DNA of 64,000 nt from IMG/VR virus record IMGVR_UViG_3300036790_000218, positions 1 through 64,000 of that record. One strand, 5' to 3'. A program made the translations under genes and the position numbers. A model generated the notes under the pieces. That model saw only the letters and a program-made list of their open reading frames with translations, did not search any database and was not told the origin of the DNA. Of this stretch, positions 41,376-49,468 are shown one piece after another. This stretch comes from a virus. How positions within the stretch are numbered: position 1 is the stretch's first letter; every line of letters starts with the position of its first letter.

Positions 41376-41612
41376 ATGACCGAAGCACAGACCGCACCAC
41401 AAGCACTTGTGTGCACCATCCCCGAGACCGCTGAGCAGCTCCGCATATCACGGAGCCAGGTCTACAACCTGATCCGCTCCGGGGCCCTCGCGTGCGTGCG
41501 CTACCCCACCAAGGACGGCGACGAAGACGGCGCCATCCGCATCGAGCAGGCCGAGATCCGGGCGTTCATCGAGCGCAACCGCGTCAACGGCACCGCACCC
41601 GCCGCCCCGTAA
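41376..41612 (+). CDS. Excisionase-like / MerR-type HTH protein
   Basis: This 78-residue protein has the helix-turn-helix of HTH_17 excisionase-type proteins: CTIPETAEQLRISRSQVYNL, then IRSGALACVRYP and a final helix RIEQAEIRAFIER. It is the first gene rightwards from the switch region, so it may be the excisionase that directs the integrase to excision, or a Cro-like activator of the early operon. Its mRNA is predicted to be leaderless. Confidence 0.7.
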   Translation: MTEAQTAPQALVCTIPETAEQLRISRSQVYNLIRSGALACVRYPTKDGDEDGAIRIEQAEIRAFIERNRVNGTAPAAP

Positions 41613-41690
41613 CAGCCGGACGGCGCCCTCCTTGCACGAGGACGCCGCCCGCGAGACCTGACCGACCCGAGTTTACCTAGGAGAGACCTG

Positions 41691-42761
41691 ATGACACCGG
41701 ACAAGCCAGACGACGGCAAGCGGAGCTATGTCGCCCTCGACGGCAAGGACTTCGGCCGCAAGATCGCCACGCACCCGCATGAGGGCTTCGCGGTGGTCGA
41801 CCTGGCCGCCGACATGAAGCTGTGGATCCGGCACCCGGAGCGGGCCCGCGAGTTGCTGCGTGCGGCGTTCGCCGCGGTGCAGATCCTGGACCCGGACGGC
41901 GCTACCGACTCGCTGATCAACGACCTGCTGTCGGATGAGGCGCTGGCGAAGATCCTGGCCGGCGCGCACCCGGACGGCGAGTGCGGGCAGGCCGAGCCCA
42001 AGACTCCGGTGACGCATTACGCGAACCCGTCCACGGGGCTGGTCGGCGACATCGCGCGCCGGATTCCGTGCGGCACGACGCACTGGGCGATCGTGTCTGA
42101 CAACCCTCGCCAGGTCACCTGTCAGGGCTGTCTGCGGAAGCTGGCCGCCGAGCCGCACGCCTGCTACTGGTGCGGCCACCAGGGCACCGGGATGCAGCCT
42201 TGCCCGCCCGGTCCTGGTTATGACGGCAAGTTCGAGTGCGCGGACGCGGACGTGTGCCGTCGCCGCTGCGTTGACAACCCGGAGGGCGTCCCCCCTGGCG
42301 AGCCTGCGGCGTTGGTGACGGCGCGCGAGCACATCGCCGCCGCCGAGGCTGAGGGCCTGGCGGGCCTGGCTCCGCGCGCCTCGACGGCAGGATTGCCGCA
42401 CTGCGGGGCGACGGATGCCGTCGTCGGGCTCTGCACCGCTGTTCTAGGTCACACCGGCAACCACGTGGTGTACGGCTCGCATGGCGACGTCTACGGCACC
42501 TGGCCGCAGCCCGGGGACGACAAGACGGCGTGCCCGGAGTGCGGCGCCGCGGGCTTGCCGCGCCGGGATGACGGGACGTGCTGGAACCGGGACGGCTGCA
42601 AGGACCGGCAGGCCGCGCAGTCGGCCACGTGCGCGCGGTGCGGCGATGACGAGTCGCTGGAGCTGCACCTGAACCCGGGTGGCGGCAGCGGTGAGATGCG
42701 CTGCACGAACTCGGGTGCGTGCGGTCGGCGCGTCCAGGCCGCGAAGGCGAGCGCCCGGTGA
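41691..42761 (+). CDS. Multi-zinc-ribbon hypothetical protein
   Basis: This 356-residue protein starts at ATG 41691 after AGGAGAG. It contains several Cys pairs (CQGC, CYWC, CPEC, CARC) and looks like a chain of small zinc-binding units separated by flexible segments. Residues 1-100 form a helical domain without cysteine. It could be a scaffold or nucleic-acid-binding factor of the early operon. No family is recognised. Confidence 0.55.
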   Translation: MTPDKPDDGKRSYVALDGKDFGRKIATHPHEGFAVVDLAADMKLWIRHPERARELLRAAFAAVQILDPDGATDSLINDLLSDEALAKILAGAHPDGECGQAEPKTPVTHYANPSTGLVGDIARRIPCGTTHWAIVSDNPRQVTCQGCLRKLAAEPHACYWCGHQGTGMQPCPPGPGYDGKFECADADVCRRRCVDNPEGVPPGEPAALVTAREHIAAAEAEGLAGLAPRASTAGLPHCGATDAVVGLCTAVLGHTGNHVVYGSHGDVYGTWPQPGDDKTACPECGAAGLPRRDDGTCWNRDGCKDRQAAQSATCARCGDDESLELHLNPGGGSGEMRCTNSGACGRRVQAAKASAR

Positions 42762-42964
42762 AGCGCGGCCCGGTCGAACACGACGAGCTGCTCACCCCCG
42801 GCGACGTGGCACGCATGTTCCGCGTCGACATCAAGACGGTGGCCCGCTGGGACAAGGCAGGCAAGTTCCCGCCCGGGTCGGTGATCCGCACCGTGGGCGG
42901 TGTCCGCCGGTTCAGGGCGGATGTGGTGCGCGAGCTGCTCGCAGGCGGTGAGCCCCGTGGCTGA
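42758..42964 (+). CDS. BldC-like MerR-type regulator
   Basis: This 68-residue protein starts at a GTG overlapping the previous stop. It matches the compact BldC pattern: LLTPGDVARMFRVDIKTVARW, then DKAGKFPP, RTVGGVRRFRADVVRELLAG. BldC is a small MerR-type DNA-binding protein that binds in head-to-tail fashion and holds Streptomyces in vegetative growth. A phage copy could steer host development or phage gene timing. The similarity is by memory of the motif, and the function in the phage is inferred. Confidence 0.7.
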   Translation: MKRGPVEHDELLTPGDVARMFRVDIKTVARWDKAGKFPPGSVIRTVGGVRRFRADVVRELLAGGEPRG

Positions 42965-43235
42965 CCACAACCACTACGCCTACGAGGTGTACGACGCCGC
43001 GACCAGCGGCGACCTGCGCAACGCCGTCTCGCTGGCCGAGGGTGTGCGGTTCGACCTCGGCCAGGCCGAGGAGCGCATCCGCGAACTGGAGTCGGAGACG
43101 GCGCAGCTTCGCCGCGAGCTGGACGAGGTGCGTGAGCGCCTCGCCGAGCGGGTGTCGACGGTGCAGTCGGTGCTGGCGAAGTACCTGGCGGATGCCGGGC
43201 AGCCGGTGTCGGCCGAGTCGGTGAGGCAGGCATGA
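42957..43235 (+). CDS. Coiled-coil hypothetical protein
   Basis: This 92-residue protein (GTG 42957) has an N-terminal HNHYAYEVYDAATSGDL segment and a long heptad-like helix (AEERIRELESETAQLRRELDEVRERLAERV, about residues 38-70). It is likely oligomeric. It overlaps the BldC-like gene by eight bases. The role is unknown. Confidence 0.5.
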   Translation: MADHNHYAYEVYDAATSGDLRNAVSLAEGVRFDLGQAEERIRELESETAQLRRELDEVRERLAERVSTVQSVLAKYLADAGQPVSAESVRQA

Positions 43236-43525
43236 GCGTCCACGACTACCACGAAGGGCTGCCCGGCTACCACCCTGACCAGCTGCTGCACGACGGCTGC
43301 GCGGAGTGTGAAGCGCGCGGCAAGGACGTCGCCACGGCGATCGGCCACCTTGACCGGACCAACTTCATCCGCGCATGGGCGCGGGCCGCCGACTGGAACA
43401 AGGGGCGCCTGAACGATTCCGCCGTCTCCAAGGCTGAGGCCCCGCTGCTGCGGGTGCTGTGGGCGCTGGAGATCAAGTTCGAGCCGCGCGGCATCGCGGT
43501 CGGCTCATGCCCGACGGGGTTCTGA
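43232..43525 (+). CDS. Small conserved-looking early protein
   Basis: This 97-residue protein has two Cys in CAECEARGKD, preceded by YHPDQLLHDG, and a helical middle (RTNFIRAWARAADWNKGRL). Similar small proteins are common in actinophage early operons. No function is known. Confidence 0.5.
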   Translation: MSVHDYHEGLPGYHPDQLLHDGCAECEARGKDVATAIGHLDRTNFIRAWARAADWNKGRLNDSAVSKAEAPLLRVLWALEIKFEPRGIAVGSCPTGF

Positions 43526-43527
43526 CC

Positions 43528-43662
43528 ATGACCGAAAACGACTTCCTGTCCCTGGCCGCATTCCTGGCCGCGCAGCTAGTGACCGTGCGCCTGGTCCTCA
43601 AGCACCGGGCGGCGCAGAAGGCGGCGGACCGCAAAGCCGCGAAGGAGGCCAGCCAGCCATGA
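43528..43662 (+). CDS. Tiny single-pass membrane protein
   Basis: This 44-residue protein starts at ATG 43528 (ATG 43507 is an alternative). It has one hydrophobic segment (FLSLAAFLAAQLVTVRLVL) and a basic tail. It ends four bases into the next gene. Confidence 0.45.
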   Translation: MTENDFLSLAAFLAAQLVTVRLVLKHRAAQKAADRKAAKEASQP

Positions 43663-44114
43663 CCGGCAAAGGCCCGCTCAACTACACGACCACCGTCGAC
43701 CCGCAGAAGACCATGTCCGAGTGCATCACGATCCTGGCCCGCTACGGCGCCACCGCAATCGCGATGACCTACGACAACGGCATGCCCGGCGGCCTGCACT
43801 TCCAGGTCAACACCGCGTTCGGCCGCCGCAACTACGCCCTGCCCGCAAACGTCGCCGGTACCCATGAGGTGCTGATGAAGGCGTGGAGGGCCGGGAAGAT
43901 CCCGCCGAGCAAGGCAACGCTGGAACAGGCGCAGCGAACCAGCTGGCGCGTGATCAAAATGTGGCTGGAAGCGCAGCTCGCACTGATCGAAGCGGGGCTG
44001 GTTGACCTGCCGCAGGTGATGCTCCCGTTCATGATCGACGACGAAGGGCGCACCGTCTACCAGCGGTTCCTGGAGAACGAGCAGCTCGCGCTGACCGCTG
44101 GCGGTGCGTCATGA
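43659..44114 (+). CDS. Early-operon hypothetical protein
   Basis: This 151-residue protein has an alpha/beta pattern: TVDPQKTMSECITILARYGATAIAM, LHFQVNTAFGRRNYALPANV, then a helix-rich C-terminus (TLEQAQRTSWRVIKMWLEAQLALIEAGLV). There are no cysteines at zinc-like spacing. Its length and pattern recall conserved early proteins of actinophages. The function is unknown. Confidence 0.55.
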   Translation: MTGKGPLNYTTTVDPQKTMSECITILARYGATAIAMTYDNGMPGGLHFQVNTAFGRRNYALPANVAGTHEVLMKAWRAGKIPPSKATLEQAQRTSWRVIKMWLEAQLALIEAGLVDLPQVMLPFMIDDEGRTVYQRFLENEQLALTAGGAS

Positions 44115-44704
44115 ACCACACGTTGCTCGGTCTGGGCGTGATCGTCGTCGCGTTCGCCGCCGTCGGCGCCGCCGCCTGGCACATCGCCGGGACCATCCTC
44201 CGTCACACCGGGCAGCGCGCCGCCCCCCGCCACGACCACAGCATCCTGCCCGTCACCCCCGCCGATGTGGCCGGCCAGATCCTGTTCCTCGGCGGAGACC
44301 ACACCAAGCCGGGCGTGGTGCTGCCGCGGACGCCGCGCGCGGCGGCCCGGGTTGTGCCGGACCAGCTGCCGCCGCTGCCCGCCCACAAGCCCCCCGCCCC
44401 GGTCTGCGCAGGACCGCCGAGGCCCACATCCGCAACCGGCGTCCAGCTTCACGGGGACGCGCGCAGCGATAACCGGGCTGACGCGGTTAACCAGGCCGGG
44501 GCGGGGCCTGACTTTGCCAGTGGCAACGGCCACCACGAAAGCCTCGCCGAGAGGTACGAGCGGCTGTTTCCCGACCGGCGGCCCGAGTGGGTGAAGGTCA
44601 TCCAGCCGTACCCGGACAACGCGATGGCCGTCGAGTCGATGTTCACCCGGGCGCAGGCCGCCACCGTCCGCGCCATGACCGGCGGGGAGGCGACCGGTGC
44701 CTGA
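44111..44704 (+). CDS. Membrane-anchored protein with disordered region
   Basis: This 197-residue protein has one N-terminal membrane segment (LLGLGVIVVAFAAVGAAAWHIAG). A Pro/Ala-rich stretch follows, then a C-terminal segment with LAERYERLFPDRRPEWVKVI. It overlaps neighbours on both sides by four to eight bases. No function is known. Confidence 0.45.
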   Translation: MNHTLLGLGVIVVAFAAVGAAAWHIAGTILRHTGQRAAPRHDHSILPVTPADVAGQILFLGGDHTKPGVVLPRTPRAAARVVPDQLPPLPAHKPPAPVCAGPPRPTSATGVQLHGDARSDNRADAVNQAGAGPDFASGNGHHESLAERYERLFPDRRPEWVKVIQPYPDNAMAVESMFTRAQAATVRAMTGGEATGA

Positions 44705-44927
44705 CATGCGGTACATGATCCCGCTCGACCAGCGTCGCCGCCTCGCCGAACTCTACGGCGACAACCCCCGCGACAGCGACGTGCAGCCCGATCCGTACAC
44801 CGACGCGCTCGCCGCCCAGCACGACCAGGAGTACAAGCCCGAGCTTGCGCCACCCACACGCTGCGACGAGTGCACCTACCGGCTCGACAGCATCGGCCAC
44901 CAGGTGCAGTGCGGAGGCGTCTCGTGA
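44697..44927 (+). CDS. Small early protein with CxxC
   Basis: This 76-residue protein (GTG 44697) has one CDEC pair and a second Cys near the end, and an acidic Asp-rich middle. It is part of the tightly overlapped run of small early genes. The function is unknown. Confidence 0.45.
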   Translation: MPDMRYMIPLDQRRRLAELYGDNPRDSDVQPDPYTDALAAQHDQEYKPELAPPTRCDECTYRLDSIGHQVQCGGVS

Positions 44928-45136
44928 CCGAACGGCACTCCGCCAGCGGCCTGACCGGCCGCCCCGTCGAACAGAACTCGGCCGAAGCCAAACGCCGCGA
45001 ACGAGCCGGGATCCGCGGCCGCCCAGGCGTGACCGCGCTCATCTGGCGCGAACCGCCCGCCAACGGCCTGCCGTTCAAGCCCTACGTGTACCGGGGCCTC
45101 GGCTACGACCAGCTCACCGGGGAGGTGGTCTTGTGA
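44924..45136 (+). CDS. Small basic early protein
   Basis: This is a 70-residue protein whose GTG overlaps the previous stop. It is Arg-rich at residues 22-35 and ends with FKPYVYRGLGYDQLTGEVVL. It has no recognisable domain. The RPV-Q/S-type start (GLTGRPVEQ) recurs in the next protein (NGRPVSGRYVY), which may reflect a shared short motif. Confidence 0.45.
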   Translation: MTERHSASGLTGRPVEQNSAEAKRRERAGIRGRPGVTALIWREPPANGLPFKPYVYRGLGYDQLTGEVVL

Positions 45137-45381
45137 CCGTTCAGAACCGGTCAACGAGCCGCGCCGGCAACGGCCGCCCCGTCAGCGGCCGCTACGTCTA
45201 CCACGGCAACCAGCCCTGGAACGGCCCCGAACCCGCCGACCCGGCCACGCGCGCCCGGCCGCGTTGCGCCGGCTGCAGAAGCCGGTTCGCCAGCCCGGCG
45301 GACGGGCTGTGCTCCGGATGCCGCGACCTGGCCGAACGAGAACAGGCCGCAGCGCAGCGGCTGGCTGGTGAGAAGCCGTGA
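45133..45381 (+). CDS. Zinc-ribbon early protein
   Basis: This 82-residue protein (GTG 45133) has a four-cysteine site CAGC then CSGC, and a charged C-terminal helix (DLAEREQAAAQRLAGEK). It belongs to a series of short zinc-ribbon proteins in this operon. Confidence 0.5.
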   Translation: MTVQNRSTSRAGNGRPVSGRYVYHGNQPWNGPEPADPATRARPRCAGCRSRFASPADGLCSGCRDLAEREQAAAQRLAGEKP

Positions 45382-45674
45382 CCGAGTCCGTGTTCGCCGC
45401 CTGCATCCTCATCGCCGCCGCCGTCGGCTGGACCACCTGCTACCTGCAGCGCGCCAGCCGCGTCAACCGCACCCCGCCCGTCCCCGCCGAGCACGTCACC
45501 GCCCAGCCCAGCCCGTGGGAGAAGTGCGGATGCAAAGTCCTGCGCGACTCCGACGGCCACCTCGCCCTCCGCCAATGCCACAAGCACTGGCTGGCCACGG
45601 CCGAACTGGACGCGGCCAGGCGGGATGACTGGCGGGCGTGGGCACGGGAGATCAAGAAAGGACACCACCGTTGA
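45378..45674 (+). CDS. Small membrane protein with Cys motif
   Basis: This 98-residue protein begins with a membrane segment (VFAACILIAAAVGWTTCYLQ), then a soluble region with KCGCKV and CHKHW, where Cys and His could bind metal. The C-terminus is a charged helix. It lies directly before the exonuclease gene. Confidence 0.45.
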   Translation: MTESVFAACILIAAAVGWTTCYLQRASRVNRTPPVPAEHVTAQPSPWEKCGCKVLRDSDGHLALRQCHKHWLATAELDAARRDDWRAWAREIKKGHHR

Positions 45675-46480
45675 CCGCAACCACCTACCGCCGCGTCTAC
45701 GGCCGCGGCCACTCCTACACCCTCGACGGCGTACCCAAAATCAAGGGCGCCACCACCATGATGCGCGGCCTCCCCAAAGACCTCGAAAAATACTTCACCG
45801 AGTACACCGCCGGATTCACCCTCGACAACTGGGACCGCCTCGCCACCCTCCCGCCCGCCGAGCGGTTCAAGGAGATGGCCGGGGCGACGAAGAAAAGATT
45901 CGAGGCCGCCGGGGCCAAGGGCACCGCCGTGCACAAGATGGCCGAGCGTCTCGGCCGCGGCGAGGAAGTCGTCGTGCCCGACGAGATCCGCGGCCACGTC
46001 GAATCCTGCGTCCAGTTCCTCGACGACTACAAGATCGCCGACGAGCTGATGGAACCCGCGCTGTTCTCCCGCAAGCACCAGTACGCGGGGTCGGCTGACC
46101 TGTTCTGCACCGCGCAGAAGCCCCACGCTGACAGCCGGATCCGGGTGCTCGCGGACTATAAGACGTCGGCGTCCGGGCCGTGGGGGTCGGTCGCGTTCCA
46201 GCTGTCTGCGTACCGGTTCGCCGAGTTCATGCTGTCGGGTGACGGCGGGAAGAACAGCGTCGAGCTGCCGGTGCCCCCGGTTGATGAGTGCTGGGCGGTG
46301 TGGATCCGGGGCGACGGCTACGACGTGTACCCGATCGACACGAGCCCGGACATCTTGCTGCAGCTGCGGTACATCGATCAGTGCCGTCTGGCTGATGAGG
46401 AGTGCCGGAACTACAAGGGTGACGCCTTGCCGCACCCGGATCAGGTGCGCAAGGTCCGGCTCCAGGACGTGGCCGAATGA
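45671..46480 (+). CDS. PD-(D/E)XK exonuclease (RecE/lambda-Exo-like)
   Basis: This 269-residue protein starts at TTG 45671 after AAGAAAGGA. It shows the nuclease layout: an H88-containing helix (GTAVHKMAE), E128 in MEPALFS, D143 in YAGSADLF, the D162-Y-K164 triad in VLADYKTS, and the trailing Q177 and Y181 in FQLSAYRF. Such enzymes digest one strand from a duplex end and work with a single-strand annealing protein. The RecT-like gene lies one gene downstream, which supports the pairing. Confidence 0.78.
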   Translation: MTATTYRRVYGRGHSYTLDGVPKIKGATTMMRGLPKDLEKYFTEYTAGFTLDNWDRLATLPPAERFKEMAGATKKRFEAAGAKGTAVHKMAERLGRGEEVVVPDEIRGHVESCVQFLDDYKIADELMEPALFSRKHQYAGSADLFCTAQKPHADSRIRVLADYKTSASGPWGSVAFQLSAYRFAEFMLSGDGGKNSVELPVPPVDECWAVWIRGDGYDVYPIDTSPDILLQLRYIDQCRLADEECRNYKGDALPHPDQVRKVRLQDVAE

Positions 46481-46698
46481 GCGACCTCACCCGGATCGGG
46501 ACGGCCGACGAGCGCCAGCGCGAGGAGCGCGAGGCGATCGCCGTCGAGACCACGGCCATGTCCGTCGCCTTCAATGCGCTCCAGCCGCTTGGCGAGGAGG
46601 GACGCTACCGCGCCGTCATCTGGCTGGCCCGCGCGCTCGACCTTCCCGCCCCCTACCGAACCGGCCCCCGCCGGCCTGCAGAGGATGTGCCCTTCTGA
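46477..46698 (+). CDS. Small helical protein between exonuclease and RecT-like gene
   Basis: This 73-residue protein (ATG 46477) overlaps the exonuclease stop by four bases. It is mainly one charged helix (ERQREEREAIAVETTAMSVAFNALQ) with a C-terminal DLPAPYRTGPRRPAEDVPF. It might be an accessory factor of the recombination pair. The function is unknown. Confidence 0.45.
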   Translation: MSDLTRIGTADERQREEREAIAVETTAMSVAFNALQPLGEEGRYRAVIWLARALDLPAPYRTGPRRPAEDVPF

Positions 46699-47873
46699 TG
46701 ACCGAAGTTGAGCTCTACCAGCCCCGCCAGCTCGCCGTCCCCTCCGCCGCGATCACCGAACGCGACGTCGTAGACGGCTGGGTCCAGGTCGTGTCTAAGG
46801 TCGCGAAGCTCGCCGACATGATCGCCGACACCGAATTCGTGCCCAAGGCACTGCGCAATAAGCCCGCCGCCATCACCGCCTGCATGCTCACCGGCCGCGA
46901 GATCGGCATCGGCCCCATGCTGTCCATGAAGGTCATCCACATGGTGAACGGCACGCCATCGCTCGCCGCCGAGTACAAGCGGGCCCGTGCGCTCGACCGC
47001 GGCCACGAGATCGTCTACGACGAGACCAGCATCACCCGGTGCGTGGTCCGCGGCCGCCGCCGCAATGAGGACTCCTGGGTCACCGTCACGTGGACGATCG
47101 AGGACGCTAAGCGGGCGAAGCTGGCCGGCAAGGATGTGTGGCAGCAGAACCCGCGGCGCATGCTGGAGGCCCGGGCGACCGGTGAGCTGTGTGACCTGAA
47201 GTTCCCGGATTGCTCGTGGGGCCTGGCGACCACTGAGGCGTTGCAGGATGGTGATGTCGCTGAGTTCGCCGACGTCCCGGACAGGCCCGCGGTCGAGACC
47301 CCGGCTCCTGCCCCGCGGACCGCTCAGCGCCGCCAGCGGGCCGCGGAGAAGCCTGCCGAGCGCCCTACACCTGCGCCGCCTGCGGCCGCCGCGGAGCCTC
47401 CTACGGCGGCCCGCCGCGGCCCTGCACCGACCCAGGATGCCCCCAGCGGCCTGCCACCGCTGCCATGTGAAGACGAGTCGCCGGACCCTACCGCGCCACC
47501 CCAGCCGGACACCGCGTCACCGCCGTCCGGGTCTGCCGCAGGTGACCCGCACCCCCCGCTCGACCCCGACGAGCACGGCACCTCAACCCGCGGCAAAGGC
47601 GGCCAGCTCACAGCCCTGTGGACCGTCCTGAACACCGTCTACGGCTTCGAGCAGAAGACCGAAGCACGCGGCGTCGTCGAGAAACTCGTCTCCCGCAAAC
47701 TCGACGGCGGCACCACCGGAAACCTGTCCTACAACGAGGCGCGCGCGGTGCTGGACACGCTCAGCCTGGTCGGCCGCAAAGCCGACGAGGAAGGGATCGA
47801 TGCGCGGGAGAAGCTGATCGAGTTCCTGGTGCAGATCGACGAAACCCTCGGCCAGGACCACGCCGATGGCTAA
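46698..47873 (+). CDS. RecT-like single-strand annealing protein
   Basis: This 391-residue protein starts at ATG 46698. The N-terminal 180 residues have the RecT-like pattern of actinophages (FVPKALRNKPAAITACMLTG, then GIGPMLSMKVIHMVNG, PSLAAEYKRA, and NPRRMLEARATGELC). A Pro/Ala-rich linker of about 110 residues follows, then a C-terminal helical domain (LTALWTVLNTVYGFEQ and LVGRKADEEGIDAREKL). It should coat and anneal resected DNA in recombination or replication with the exonuclease. Confidence 0.7.
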   Translation: MTEVELYQPRQLAVPSAAITERDVVDGWVQVVSKVAKLADMIADTEFVPKALRNKPAAITACMLTGREIGIGPMLSMKVIHMVNGTPSLAAEYKRARALDRGHEIVYDETSITRCVVRGRRRNEDSWVTVTWTIEDAKRAKLAGKDVWQQNPRRMLEARATGELCDLKFPDCSWGLATTEALQDGDVAEFADVPDRPAVETPAPAPRTAQRRQRAAEKPAERPTPAPPAAAAEPPTAARRGPAPTQDAPSGLPPLPCEDESPDPTAPPQPDTASPPSGSAAGDPHPPLDPDEHGTSTRGKGGQLTALWTVLNTVYGFEQKTEARGVVEKLVSRKLDGGTTGNLSYNEARAVLDTLSLVGRKADEEGIDAREKLIEFLVQIDETLGQDHADG

Positions 47874-48048
47874 CCAGCTCACCATGGACCAGGCCATCAT
47901 CGGCGAGATCCTCAGCAACAACACCGACCTGATCATCATGGCGCTCGGCGACGCCGCCGCCTGGCGGTCGGGGCTCGGCGAGGACGACAACGCCGCAGTG
48001 TACGAGGAGCTGCAGGCCGAGCTGGGACGGTTCCAGGACCTGTCATGA
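47866..48048 (+). CDS. Small early hypothetical protein
   Basis: This 60-residue protein overlaps the RecT-like gene by eight bases. It is helical and acidic (MDQAIIGEILSNNTDLIIMALG, then YEELQAELGRFQ). No motif is recognised. Confidence 0.45.
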   Translation: MANQLTMDQAIIGEILSNNTDLIIMALGDAAAWRSGLGEDDNAAVYEELQAELGRFQDLS

Positions 48049-48320
48049 GCGGGGAGTGGACAGGCGGCGGCGCGAACCGGTACTGGCAACGCCCCGGCTA
48101 CCGAGGCGGCGTCATCGACGACCCCGAACGCGACGCCAGACTGTACGCAGCCATGGCGAACGAACGGTTCTTCTGCGAGACCTGCACCGGCGTCCACCCG
48201 CTCGCCGAGCACCGGCTGTGCCGTGACGGGCGCGCCGCCGAGATCCGGGCCGGCCGCCAGACCAGCCCCGCCGACGCCGCCCGCGCCATGCTCACCACCG
48301 CCCTCGGCCGGCAGCCATGA
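48045..48320 (+). CDS. Small early protein with possible zinc site
   Basis: This 91-residue protein has CETC, then HPLAEHRLC, a Cys/His arrangement fit for zinc. The rest is basic and helical (PADAARAMLTTALG). It overlaps neighbours by four bases. Confidence 0.45.
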   Translation: MSGEWTGGGANRYWQRPGYRGGVIDDPERDARLYAAMANERFFCETCTGVHPLAEHRLCRDGRAAEIRAGRQTSPADAARAMLTTALGRQP

Positions 48321-48568
48321 GCCAAGCCTGGAACTGCGGCCGGTGCAAGCACCCGGTCATCCTCTCCGACATCGGCGGCAAGGCGATCGTCCTCGACCTC
48401 AAACCCCGCATGGACGGCCAGGTAGCCGCCGCCAAAGACGTCCACGGCAAGCTCCGTGGCCGGTGGCTCAAAGGCAACGAAGGGATCCGCGACGGCGAAA
48501 CCCGCTACCGGGCCCACCCCAAAACCTGTGACCAGCCCAAACCCGCACCGCATCCAACCCTGTTCTAG
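48317..48568 (+). CDS. Small zinc-ribbon early protein
   Basis: This 83-residue protein starts WNCGRCKHPVIL and has a later Cys in HPKTCDQ. The pattern is a small beta-rich protein with one metal site. It is the last gene of a coupled run before an 11-base gap. Confidence 0.45.
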   Translation: MSQAWNCGRCKHPVILSDIGGKAIVLDLKPRMDGQVAAAKDVHGKLRGRWLKGNEGIRDGETRYRAHPKTCDQPKPAPHPTLF

Positions 48569-48579
48569 GAGACCCGACT

Positions 48580-48924
48580 ATGACCGCACGACTCGCGTCC
48601 GGCCTGCCCAAGGACGCCAACAGCAACGGCCTGACCGCCATCGAGCAGCTGCTCATCGACCACCCGCACTCCACCCACGTCGTCATCGGCGTCATCGACA
48701 CCCGCAAAGTGATCATGGACGCGGAGAAAGACGAAACCATCCCGTACGCCCAGTTCCAGCACATCGAAGCCATCCGCGACACCGAAGCCGCCGCGTCGGC
48801 CCGCACGCTGATGCTCGCCGCTTTGAAGACGCGGACCGGCGCGGAGATGCTGCCGTTCGAGACCGAGGGCGACGGCGACCCACCCCGTCTGGCGAAACCC
48901 GCGACTACAGGGGGGGGGGCATGA
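48580..48924 (+). CDS. Early hypothetical protein ending in a poly-G tract
   Basis: This 114-residue protein (ATG 48580 after AGGAGA) has an alpha/beta start (HSTHVVIGVIDTRKVIMDAE, then AQFQHIEAIRDTEA). The last codons run through ten consecutive G bases (48910-48919), reading Gly-Gly-Gly-Ala. A change in tract length would alter its end and the spacing to the RusA-like start. The function is unknown. Confidence 0.5.
   Translation: MTARLASGLPKDANSNGLTAIEQLLIDHPHSTHVVIGVIDTRKVIMDAEKDETIPYAQFQHIEAIRDTEAAASARTLMLAALKTRTGAEMLPFETEGDGDPPRLAKPATTGGGA
48910..48919 (+). repeat. G10 homopolymer before RusA-like gene
   Basis: Ten consecutive G bases end one base before the RusA-like ATG at 48921. The tract acts as part of the ribosome binding region and may vary in length. 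Confidence 0.8.
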
Positions 48925-49385
48925 CTGAGCCCATCACGATCACCGTCTACGGCCAGCCCGCACCCCAAGGCTCCAAACGCGCGTTCGCCCTCAAGAAAGG
49001 CGGCGTCTACACCGGCCGCGTCGCCATGGTCGAGTCCAGCAAAGACCGGGTCAAGACCTGGCGCGGCGACGTCATGGCCGCAGCATCTCTCGTCAAGCAG
49101 TGGCCAGCGCTCGACGGCCCGCTCGAGGTGACAATGCACTTCTACCTGCCCCGGCCCAAGGCCCACCTCACAACCGGCCGCCTCGCAGGCCAGGTCAAGC
49201 CCAGCGCGCCCGCGCACCCGTCCGGCCGGCCCGACACCGGGAAACTCGCCCGCTCGACCGAGGACGCGCTCACAGACGCCGGGATATGGCGTGACGACGC
49301 GCAGGTCGTCCGCTGCTTCCTGATCAAGTCCTACGCCGACCTGCGCGAGCCCGGCGCGAAGATCACGATCCGCCAGCTCACCTAG
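48921..49385 (+). CDS. RusA-like Holliday junction resolvase
   Basis: This 154-residue protein matches the RusA layout: a beta-rich start (ITITVYGQPAPQGSKR), the conserved acidic loop with PDTGKLARSTEDALTDAG (D105, D115 and D119 visible) and WRDDAQVV (D125, D126). RusA enzymes cut Holliday junctions and branched DNA during replication and recombination and prepare DNA for packaging. The gene is the last of the recombination run and is followed by a terminator. Confidence 0.8.
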   Translation: MTEPITITVYGQPAPQGSKRAFALKKGGVYTGRVAMVESSKDRVKTWRGDVMAAASLVKQWPALDGPLEVTMHFYLPRPKAHLTTGRLAGQVKPSAPAHPSGRPDTGKLARSTEDALTDAGIWRDDAQVVRCFLIKSYADLREPGAKITIRQLT

Positions 49386-49387
49386 AC

Positions 49388-49439
49388 CCCGGCTGGCCGC
49401 ACCCGGATCCGCTCCGCACGGGCCGCGCGGCCAGCCGGG
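49388..49439 (+). terminator. Terminator after RusA-like gene
   Basis: CCCGGCTGGCCGC (49388-49400) pairs perfectly with GCGGCCAGCCGGG (49427-49439) around 26 bases. It lies three bases after the RusA stop and separates two operons. Confidence 0.65.
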
Positions 49440-49468
49440 CACCACCCACCACCAGCAAGGAGACCACG

